A stretch of DNA of 64,000 bases, taken from the NCBI GenBank assembly GCA_034440575.1, contig JAOTOL010001466.1, positions 1,099,219 to 1,163,218 on the forward strand, in the 5' to 3' direction. A model generated the notes under the pieces. It did not search any database. It saw only the letters and a program-made list of their open reading frames with translations, and was not told the origin of the DNA. Origin of the DNA: Imbricaverruca yamaguchii. Taxonomy: Eukaryota; Arthropoda; Thecostraca; Neoverrucidae. Position numbers and translations under genes: made by a program. Position 1 is the first letter of the stretch; every line of letters starts with the position of its first letter. Below are positions 11,400 to 20,586 of this stretch, piece by piece.

Positions 11400-11779
11400 G
11401 TCAGATCGGCGAGTCGTCTCCAGTGTCAATAGCTATGCGGATAACATCGGTCGTATCCGATTCAGCGTCGGTGGTGGCAAACAAGTCGTAGTCTGCTCAC
11501 AGCAACCGCTCCAGCTTCTCACCGTCGGTTCTAGGCAGGCGCGCCAGCCTGGCTTGATCCAGCGAATCATTGGGTGTGGTCGACGACGACTGGTCAACGT
11601 CGTGTGTCAGATCGATGTCATTTTCGAGGTAGGACTCGTCCACAGCCTTAGCGATCGAGACTACCCGCTACAGGCGCAGCGCGTAGTCAGCCGCAATCGT
11701 GTCGATAATGCTGCCCTGTGCGCGCTTGTGCTTGCTCGGCTTGGTAGCGTTAGCAGTAAACGTGTCGGGCTGTGGTGAA
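11400..11779 (-). pseudogene. Decayed Ty3/gypsy pol fragment
   Basis: On the minus strand one frame reads through about 125 codons with three stops (TAG, TGA, TGA). It ends with TTDAESDTTDVIRIAIDTGDD followed by SPI. The stretch IAIDTGDDSPI resembles the HRIDTGDSPPI block just before the reverse transcriptase of Ty3/gypsy elements. At least the last TGA could be a CGA arginine codon changed by C-to-T. No LTR or RT remains nearby. The 126-codon frame on the plus strand is its antisense shadow. Confidence 0.5.
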
Positions 11780-12348
11780 GTAGTGTTTTGCTGATTTAGG
11801 ACGCGCCGACTCCCGAGTCATTTTGACCCCACCTGTAGGGCTCTTCAGATACACCGTGCGTTGTCTGGCGGATGGATGAGACGGTACTGGTTCACAAGCT
11901 GCACGTAATTGATGACAAGTTGAGAATCCAGAACTGGCATGTGAACTCATTCCTTGACACGGACCTGTGAACTGTTCGCACTTCTAAAATTCCGGTCAGA
12001 GTGGAATTATAATATCATCAATGCAGACGACCTTTTTCGTCAAACTTCAATTTTCCTCGGAACGAGTCCGGACAGTAACTTCCAAGCATTCATTGCTGTT
12101 TCAAACTTCACGGTTGCTCAAATTTTCTTAATCAACCATTGAAGTTCCAATTATATTATTTTGCATTTTTCACATTTTTCACTGGCGATGGGAGAGATGG
12201 CGGCTTTGCGTCTCCCCAGGAACTTAGGATGTATCAGACACCTTTCAAAATCAGCCCCAAATCTCCCTCAGTATCCACACGAGAATAAGGCTAACCTCAC
12301 TGCGGGGAGATCAAGAGAACACCGGAAGAGTGGCAGGGGTCGACTCAC

Positions 12349-12523
12349 CGTCGTCGATTAGTTTTCCGAGCATGTCGAGGAAGAGTTGGAGCCGGTCGGT
12401 ACGGCCGGCCAGCGGCATCACGATGTACAGCGGCTGGGAGCGCAGCATCTCGTGCCTCGTCACCGACACCATCGGCTCCTGGCGACCGGGCTGGCACGTC
12501 ACGCGCCACACCACGTTTATTTT
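12349..12523 (-). CDS. CSGALNACT-like glycosyltransferase, internal exon
   Basis: It encodes WRVTCQPGRQEPMVSVTRHE followed by MLRSQPLYIVMPLAGRTDRL, aligning with the RLILFRPFGP...INVIVPLAKR region of CSGALNACT, the start of the catalytic domain. The donor is strong (GTGAGT, next to 12349) and the next exon at 9405 continues the family alignment (NVRLVVAAF). The 5' edge is unresolved: the frame is open only to 12523, where a TAA occurs. No convincing pyrimidine-rich acceptor lies between the stop and the conserved residues, so 12523 is an upper bound. Confidence 0.7.
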
Positions 12524-13176
12524 TTAAATTTTTTGACTGTCGCTCACGTGCCGGCAGCTGGCTCAAAATAGCCCGCCGGCGCGTGACGCGGTCTTGGTGA
12601 CCATGGTTTGAATTGTTGGAGGGGGTTTTTGTTTGCTTCCGGAGGAGACAGTTTTTAAATCAAACAGTCACTAGGAATGTGGTGCCAGCAGCACTGACGC
12701 GCTGCTTTCATTTTCGTTTAAGAATCGATAAAGTACTGGGAAATGTGGATGCTCTTAAATTGAAGAAGCTAGTTTCGTCGCAAGATCACCAAATCAAACT
12801 TGGTAAGTCAGCCCCTCACTGTGACCCCTCACCGGAGCCGTAACGTACCAGGGCGAACGGGCATAGGACACTCCTCTCGACCTATATTGGGTTGCGGATA
12901 ACAAATGACATACACATTTTGCCAAGGAACGATATTTGATGATATTCCAAGCTGACACCCCAGAGTATACTTTCTTGTGGTGGAACTAGAATCCGTCGTG
13001 TTGCGTGGTGTTCCTGTCCACATTTTAAATGATCGCAATGCTCCTGTTTTACTCTCTATGCTTCTTCATAAGGCAAACTACGCTGCCAGTGGACATCAGA
13101 CGTGCTGTACACTGGCCTCCATTCCGCCCCATCAATGAACCATGACGATGCGGCGTGGACAGTGGTGGAGTCTCAC

Positions 13177-13290
13177 CCCGAGTTTACGGTAGACGCGGGC
13201 CGAGAAGACGTCGGCGCCGGTGCGGAACACCAGGGAGTACTGCTCGCCGACGCCGGGCACGTGCCGGCCGACACCGTGCCGGAAGTGGCG
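13177..13290 (-). CDS. CSGALNACT-like glycosyltransferase, internal exon
   Basis: It encodes HFRHGVGRHVPGVGEQYSLV then FRTGADVFSARVYRKLG, aligning with the DFIEGIYR...GTLYELTFKGD region of CSGALNACT2. The likely donor is G|GTGAGA at 13177/13176; the proposed acceptor is CTGAG before 13290. Both edges are predictions. It lies in the expected order between the exons at 16.4 and 12.4 kb. Confidence 0.65.
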
Positions 13291-14397
13291 CTCAGAGATG
13301 GCGCCACCGGTCACCGGCTGCCGGACACCGGGCGCACCTCACGCCACCGCACGCCACGCACGACCGCACACCACCACACACCGCGCACCACCGCACAACA
13401 CCACACGTAGTTACAGAGAATGTCGCGAACAGTCGTGGCAGATGGCCGCGACACGGGAAAAGAAAGACAACGACATTGACGTGTGCTTGGGCCCTCCAAG
13501 AAACTGTTTGATGCTCCCGCCCCTTGTCAGAGAAGAGTAGTTAGTTATTTGAGTTCAAGGGCGCTTGGACTAGAACGTGCAGATAAGAGTAAACACGAAG
13601 TGTCGGTGGCGATAACTATCGAACGCCAACACAACATACAACCTCACGTGAACGCTGACACAGCCCAAAGTTGTGAGTGTGTTGACTGACTGTGCAGCAA
13701 CACGCTATACGCCATGGCGATTCAAGGCCCGCCTAACTGATGGTATCAGAGGTAGTCAGGTTGGCGGGAAGCGTATCGAACTGAGCTGGCGCACGGGCCG
13801 GAAAACGCGTCTCGTTCATCCAGATGGCGTCCAGATCGCGCATCAGACAGTTCGATGTGCTGCCCTATCTGTCGTGGGCGGGTGTGTCTCCGCGGCAGCA
13901 CGCCACGGCCTGGACAGCACGTCAGGCTCACCGAAACGGCGCTGTGTGTGCGTAAGCGTCGGGGTGTGAAATGTCACCAGATCCTCGGCAGGCAGCCAGC
14001 CAAACTCCTCTAGCGGGCTCGATACGTGGAAAACACTTTAGAGTTCAAATATAACCTTAGCAGAGCGCTTGCAGAGCGCTTCATAATTGTTTGAACCAGA
14101 GAGATGTTGTTCAGCGACCCATTATCGTCGACGGAGATCGCATCGAACCTGCGAAAGATTCAAGGAGCTCACTCACCAACATGGTGATTACGCTGGGGGA
14201 AAACTGTCTCAGCTTTGGTAGTCCAGGCATAATATCAACCGAGTGTGCCATCAAACACAAGACCGCTATTTTTGGTTTTCAAACACGAGGGTGAGATGGT
14301 GATTGCATAATATTACGGTAAAGTTGGCGTTGTTGCGCAAGTTTTGCTGGCTTCCTCGCAATATCAACCGCGTTTTACCGGCGCTGCTTTAGCCGTT

Positions 14398-14557
14398 GGT
14401 TGGTTATTGGTTTTACGACACATCGACCGTTGAGTCATGTAGCGTCGCCAATCTCTCACGCCGATTGGTCGCGGGCGAAGAGTAGCGACAGGTGAGACTC
14501 GAACTCAAATCCTTTCGATTGTGAGACGAGCAACTTCCCCATAGGCTACTCGTCCCC
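14398..14557 (-). mobile_element. tRNA-derived SINE, family 1
   Basis: A 160-bp insertion between perfect 14-bp target duplications CTGCTTTAGCCGTT (14384-14397 and 14558-14571). On the minus strand: tRNA-like head, B box GTTCGAGTCTCACC, body with CCAATCGGCG, tail ending CCAATAACCAACC. Confidence 0.93.
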
Positions 14558-14565
14558 CTGCTTTA

Positions 14566-14868
14566 GCCGTTAGCTCTCAACCAAATCAAGACATCAAGAC
14601 AGGCCAACACGTGCCGCATTCGTGACACCGTGATCTGAAATTGGGATTTGGGGCTGCTGACCAAAATCTGGGCGCCATCCGAGTACTGCCCCCCCCGTGT
14701 CCTTAGTGAACAAGCTGCCGTTAGCTCTCAACCAAATATCAAGACAGGCCAACACGTGCTGCATTCGTGACACCGTGACCTGAAATTAGGATTTGGGGCC
14801 GCGGACCAAAATATGGGCGACATCCAAGTACTGCGCCACCCCCCCGTGTCCGTAGTGAACAAGCTGAG
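14566..14868. repeat. Tandem duplication of about 150 bp
   Basis: The block starting CCGTTAGCTCTCAACCAA at about 14566 is repeated from about 14716, sharing AGACAGGCCAACACGTG, GAAATT-GGATTTGGGG and GTGTCC-TAGTGAACAAGCTG. Confidence 0.88.
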
Positions 14869-15067
14869 GTCGTTCCCGAAGACTCGCCAGAGGAGGGGTC
14901 ACGGTGCGAATCCCTGAAAGACGTCGATGTTGTCAGGAAGCCTTGAGGAGGCCTTTGTTGAGCCCAAGCTGTCAGCGATGCGGACACTCTGGGTATGATT
15001 TCGCAGGTAAACCAAAAATCATGAAGTGTCGACGCCATGTACGCGAGCTCGATTAGTACCTTAGAAT

Positions 15068-15226
15068 GGTTGGTTATTGGTTTTACGACACATCGACCGT
15101 TGAGTCATGCAGCATCGCCAATCTCTCACGCCGATTGGTCGCGGGCGACAGTAGCGACAGGCGAGACTCGAACCCACAACCTTTCGATTGTGAGACGAGC
15201 AACTTACCCCCAGACTACTCGCCCCC
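15068..15226 (-). mobile_element. tRNA-derived SINE, family 1
   Basis: A 159-bp insertion with perfect 10-bp duplications ACCTTAGAAT (15058-15067 and 15227-15236). On the minus strand the head GGGGGCGAGTAGTCTGGGGG includes the A-box region, followed by B box GGTTCGAGTCTCGCC and the same body and tail as the other two copies. Confidence 0.94.
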
Positions 15227-15307
15227 ACCTTAGAATTGCATCTCACATTGAAACACACTTTGGTCCAGGAGTCATAAGAGCCATACCTCTCCATGGTCGT
15301 TGGAAAG

Positions 15308-15590
15308 TGTCCTAAAATTACTTCATCATTAACTGTGTGGATGAAGGAAGAAGTTGCTTGGGAATAGTGAAAGATTGGAAGAAAATAAAGGATTGCCACT
15401 GAAGGATTAAAAAGCAGAATGCCTTTCACTTCAGTCACATGCATTTTACATTATTTGGCAGTTGTGTGCATGATGAGTGCCCATACATCATGTGGCAAAA
15501 TGGTAAAAACCTAAGACGAGGATGAAATAGCACAAATACATTAACTGTGAATTTTCCGGGCACATGGTGAATTATTTTGCACTGTCGTTG
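15308..15590. repeat. Dispersed repeat, copy 2
   Basis: It corresponds to 11050-11345 with a few small indels (copy 2 lacks the segment TGTTGTAATACACATA). Confidence 0.85.
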
Positions 15591-16315
15591 GATGATGTGA
15601 TGTGATGATGGATGTGATGATATTGAAGGCGTCAGCGCGGTCTCCGTCGAATGACGAGAGCGGAAGCCGTGCTGGGTAGGGGATGGGTGACGGTGAGAGA
15701 GGTAACCATAGAGCTGTTGGTATTCGGCGATCATTGAGATACAGATCCAGATGCATTGGTATTTGACGTGCTGATTGTGGTAGCCGGATCGTAAGATGAG
15801 ACAGACGAGAACGTGCTTCCAGGAAAGTAGGACTTCGGTTACGGTTATACCGGAGTGAACTAGGTGGAGAAATATCATCCCGATTGCGGCACAACTCATG
15901 CGGACGGGATGCAAACCCAGTACTCGCCGCACGCGCACGTGCTGGATATGTTGGAAGCACGTCCAACATAATCACAAGCTAAGCGCCACCGCAATACACA
16001 ACTGCACAATACCACCGCAGACATAGCAGGCACCGTCGCATAGCTACGCACACAATCGCAGCCAAGACATATAATTGCATGCCGAATGCCACCGCAATAG
16101 ACAACTGCATCTATCATACCACCATAAAATATCACTCACCAGTCACCAGATAACAATGTCACCTCACATGACCCAAGGGTTCACCACACACGACACGAAA
16201 CTGGCGGTATGCCATGCGGCACGATCCGACAGCAGTTACTGCGACAACAGTAACTGCCACGGCAGCGGGAGTTGACGCGGTGCCACATTTTCAGCACCGA
16301 CCATCGACCACCGAC
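15591..16315. other. No feature recognised
   Basis: Probable intron of the CSGALNACT-like gene. Short open frames show no family signature. Confidence 0.45.
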
Positions 16316-16463
16316 CTTGCTCTGGGCCACCGCTTGTGCGATGACGGTGTTGATGTTGCTCTTCTCCAGTTCCAGCCAGGGTATGGCGATTTCGTGTTCG
16401 GGTCGCCGGTCCAGCGTGTACCGATACTCGGTCGTGAAGGCTTCGAAAGGCACCACGGCCGAC
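16316..16463 (-). CDS. CSGALNACT-like glycosyltransferase, upstream exon
   Basis: It encodes AVVPFEAFTTEYRYTLDRRP then EHEIAIPWLELEKSNINTVI. This aligns with the VPLDEFTQSHTYLLDLGLGKR...FIEVIESAL region of CSGALNACT proteins, upstream of the catalytic core. The acceptor is TTGCCAG before 16463 and the donor is AAG|GTCGGT at 16316. The N-terminal anchor and stem exon is not recognised in the window, so the gene model is incomplete at its 5' end. Confidence 0.7.
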
Positions 16464-16499
16464 CTGGCAACGGATACGGTCGTCGTTGAGGGGTGAATG

Positions 16500-17056
16500 G
16501 CGCCACTTTGGGATGCAGAGCTGCTGGAAGGCATTCAGGGGGACTGCAGTCAACGGTGGGTGCAGACAGACCGGAACGGATAGAGAGAGGGGCGGTTGCG
16601 AAGAGTTCAAATGCGGTTATGAAGAAAATTTGCGAAGACATAATGGGTCTTTTTTGGTTAACAAAAACGAATTAAAATGACCTCTGGCGATGGAACACAA
16701 CTTCTTCTTTCGGTCCAGAGACAATATTAAAATATAACAGTACCAAACAACAGGCTCTGATCCCTCCGATGAACGATTATTTCATCTCCCCGAATCGGTA
16801 TCATTCCACTTTTGGAGCGCGCACCCCATCCCCCCCCTCTCGTTCAGCGAGCTTTGTTGGGATAGGATCACTTTACACCGTTATACATCTGCCCTCTACT
16901 TTTCCAAAAGCTGTTACGCCCGTGATTGTACATGCAGCCAACAAGTGACTGAACTGTGTCAAGCAGCTGCAAAATGTGACCGGTTGCACGGTGTGCCACC
17001 GCCCTTCCTGTCTCACAGCGCTTTTGTTCAGCAAGCCGAGCCTCACAGCCATTCGG
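16500..17056. other. No gene recognised
   Basis: I see no convincing exon for the missing N terminus of the CSGALNACT-like gene. Confidence 0.4.
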
Positions 17057-17110
17057 ATTGATTGATTATTTGGGCTTAAGGGCGCGCCGACTACAAGGTC
17101 ATTTAGCGCC
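17057..17110 (-). mobile_element. 54-bp LINE-tail retroposon
   Basis: Exactly 54 bp between perfect 13-bp duplications CACAGCCATTCGG (17044-17056 and 17111-17123). On the minus strand it starts GGCGCTAAATGACC, contains GTAGTCGGCGCGCCC and ends in an AATAATCAATCAAT tail. It differs at about three positions from the 54-bp insertion at 43055-43108. Confidence 0.93.
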
Positions 17111-17214
17111 CACAGCCATTCGGAGCAGCACATCCAATGCACCGTCATTATACAGGGCAGAGAGAAAAAACAGAGAAGGAAAGTACACAGGGAGGGTGGT
17201 TGCATTGTGCCGAC

Positions 17215-17462
17215 CGGCTCATCTGCCCCCGGGGCACGCAGGTCATGGGGTATGGCACATCACACCACCTGCCCCGGGGGCACGCAGGTCAGGCGGCATT
17301 GCACGTCTCACCGACTGACTGGCCCGGGGGCACGCAGGTCATGGGGTATGGCACATCACACCACCTGCCCCGGGGGCACGCAGGTCAGGTGGCATTGCAC
17401 GTCACACCACCTGCCCCGGGGGCACGCAGGTCAGGTGGTATGGCACATCACACCGACTGACC
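17215..17462. repeat. GC-rich minisatellite (about 43-60-bp unit)
   Basis: Five or so units contain CCCGGGGGCACGCAGGTCA followed by TGGGGTATGGCACATCACAC or GGTGGCATTGCACGTC variants. Open frames here are repeat artefacts. Confidence 0.93.
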
Positions 17463-20323
17463 GGCCCGTCTCCATAGGTGGCCAGTCACTCGGCCATCTG
17501 TGCAGGCACGGCAAGTACAGCCATAGAACTCTTTCTTCGAACAGAGACTGAGAGTACACCGAGAAAGCACGAAAACAGGTAGGAAAAATTAAAATTAATA
17601 GAGCAAATCGAATTCAAAGCTATCACCAGCGGGATGGGAAACATGGTGACAAAAACGCTACCACTACTTCACCACTACTTCAAAAGCGTGACTGCACGGT
17701 CAGATAGGCTCGGATCAAGTCAGGTCCGATCGCTTATAGTGAACCTTTGCCATATATACACAAGGGAATTTGTTCGGGCTTCATACTCGCTTGTGATATA
17801 AAGACATGGAGGTCTCGTCATCAAATTATATTTTAGCTCATTTGCGCTCCTCATCCCATCCCAAGCTTAACGCCATATACTTACTCGTCAGTGAATCGGA
17901 TGGAGTTAAATTGTTCAATGCCATCATCCACCTGCTCAGACGCTTCTAATGGTGGGTAGTTTGAACCTGCAAACAGAATGTCACTGAAATGACTATTGCC
18001 AGCTGGAAAGCAGCTTCGTGCAACAGAACTATAAGTGTTTTTTTTTTCCAATGACTATGTTAAATAGATGACCACAAATTATTTCCAGATATAGCGATGT
18101 GAAGGAGAAAACAGGCCAATACCACCTATCCGCGGCACCAAATATCCCATCCAGGCACCGGATTACCAGGCCAGATGGTTCAATATAGTGTAGCAATGCG
18201 TTAGTTGAAAATAAACCCACGGTAACAACTTTCACCGTGTAAAGCACGTCGACAGCATGCGAACGACAGCCACTAAGAGGGGGAGGGGAGGTGGATGGAA
18301 GGGCTCACGGCCTTCGATTCTGTCAGACAAAACATGGAAGTCAGTGCATTTCTTATAGTTGGTTATTTGGTTGTTCGTTTGTTTGCGCTTGTGGGCGCAC
18401 CGACTGCGATGGCTATATAGCGCCCATAACAGTAGTAGGTAAGGAAATCAAGCAGATTGGTGCCAGCAGATTTAGGTTAATCCTTGGAGTGCAAGCAAAT
18501 CATTATCAAGATGGTTCTGAAGTTCACATCCAACAAAAAGCGAAAAAGACTCCCCGAGGCAGCCACGGTGATTGCGCAGAATATCGTGGCGTGAGAGTTG
18601 CAATATAAATCCAAAAATCATCTTTGATCCACAGCAAGCAGGTGACAAGAAAACAAGACATGAAGAATTGGCGTGGGTCAACGGTCCAGGTTCAAGGGCT
18701 CTCACCTAGCACGTCACCAGTGGAAACTGACACCCTTGAGGCATACTTTTTATAGCCATGCAGAAAACACAAATATATAAACACTACATATGCATACAAA
18801 TACAACTACACATAAACAATATAGGCTATATACTATTAAATACTGTGCATCAAAAGTCCTGCAAGAACACAATGTGTGCCATATTTCCCAGTATAGAACC
18901 AATGCATGGGCAAAAAAAGCCACAGACATGCATTATATATTACCTAATGGAATTATACATGTCAGGTGAAAACTGAAGATCAAAATGGTGGATCAAATAA
19001 AAAGGTTAATATTACACAAAATGGTTAATATTATTTGCCTAGATATTTAAGAAAAACTGCACTGGTATATGATTCAGAGTTCTCAACTGCAAAAATGTAC
19101 TAGTAGTATTGTGAGTGCGAACATGTCTTTTCTGCTTTCGTCAATGCTATACTCTGTTAACGCATTCACTTAGTGACACTGGGTTGGTCATTGGGGTTTA
19201 GGGGAGCATCAACTGGTGAGGTCATGCAGCACCCAGACCCTGGGAATTCTGTGTGCTACTAGCTTGCCATCTGTTCCCAGTATTCATAGTTTAGTGGTGC
19301 ATCAACTCCACCATGGGGTGGTTGAATATCACTCTCGGCTTTCTGGCACTAGTCAGAAAGCGAAAACGTCCGGTTCATTGACATTTGATGTACCAGCTTC
19401 ATCATATTTCTGACACCTTCGGTGCACAACTTAACTGAACAGCATGCATGTTAGGCAGGTACTCTAGGCAGTCAAATGAAACTTACAAACAATTGTATTT
19501 AATATCTACAATTCAGGCACTTTAACTTTTTGCTATCTTTGGTACTCAATCAGTGATGTGTCTGCTTGAGGTGCGAACTGTCCATGGTTTAGCTTTGACC
19601 CTAGCCAAACTTTTCCTCTATGCCCCCCCCCCTCCACCACCACCACAAGGATATGACAGCAACTGAGGAGTGTCTGCCATGGCCAACAACTAAAGCTGAC
19701 CGACTAGAGCCCACAGCATCAGGTTTGTGAGCATGGTCAACGATAAAACATCTTTCAGTGGTCCTGTGGCATGCACAGAGAGCACAACCTCACCTTGCAT
19801 CACAACAGCAGTCTTCTATTCATCAAGCTCAGGAAATCAGGATACCCCTATCATATGCACAACATGCTGCAGCAAAGCACTTAGAAGCAAACCTGTGAAC
19901 AAGAATACCTTGCAAGAAAGCCAAAAAGAAACTTTAGCTATGGGTATAGGACAGCATCTTCGTTCTTTTTTGGTAGAGTGCAGGAAATCAGATCAAGATG
20001 TCAATGTCACTGATGTCTAAAAATGCAAAAATTGTATTGACATCCACTGATATCAAAATGTGAAGGAGAGAAACAATGCTGGTTTACTTCATTTTCTGAG
20101 AGCAATACAACATGCTTCTATGACCACTGTCATCTGCTGTAACAATACTCTTAATGGTTGCACCAGATGAGACAACAGATCAGATGGCAGCTGCAATGTT
20201 GTGATCAAGTAGTGTAGTAGAGGCATGCCATTATATTAGCCAACTTCCTAGGAGTATCCATGCCTTTAAGTCTTTTAAATATGCATTTGGTCTATTCAGC
20301 TTTCAGACTGTTACACTACTGGG
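17463..20323. other. Mostly unannotated, with two LINE-tail insertions
   Basis: I recognise no gene. At about 18365-18432 and 19184-19235 lie sequences matching the minus-orientation I-clade LINE tail (for example GGGCGCACCGACTGCGATGG, and GGGGTTTAGGGGAGCATCAA). The second has near-matching flanks GACACTGGG (19175-19183) and GACCCTGGG (19236-19244). The 97-codon frame at 19727-20020 has no recognisable domain. Confidence 0.55.
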
Positions 20324-20331
20324 GCCCACAT

Positions 20332-20405
20332 TAGGGATGTCAAAATCCCGGGATTTGCCAATCCCGGAATCCCAGGATTAAAAAATTTCAATCCCGGGAT
20401 TACAG
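20332..20405. repeat. hAT left terminal inverted repeat and subterminal array
   Basis: It starts TAGGGATGTCAA and contains several CCCGGGATT/AATCCCGG units, mirroring 32572-32651. Confidence 0.93.
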
Positions 20406-20586
20406 TTCAGTTGAAAATAAAGATGTAAAATAGGTATATAGGAGGTCGCAGTGATACCATTTCCTCTAATATATGCTGCGGTTGAAGAGCGTTGGCGTTC
20501 TGTTGCATTGGTTAGCTTCCAATTCTTAAATTAGTTCTGCAAAATGTAAGATACAAAACCTATATTGACCACAATAACAACAACTG

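Noticed and set aside
13741..13863. Minus-strand frame encoding LMRDLDAIWMNETRFPARAP and ending in TAG
   Set aside because: It looks protein-like and lies in the CSGALNACT locus, but has no donor, no fit to the family alignment and no convincing acceptor.
19727..20020. 97-codon plus-strand frame
   Set aside because: No recognisable family, no splice or promoter support; length is within chance for this composition.
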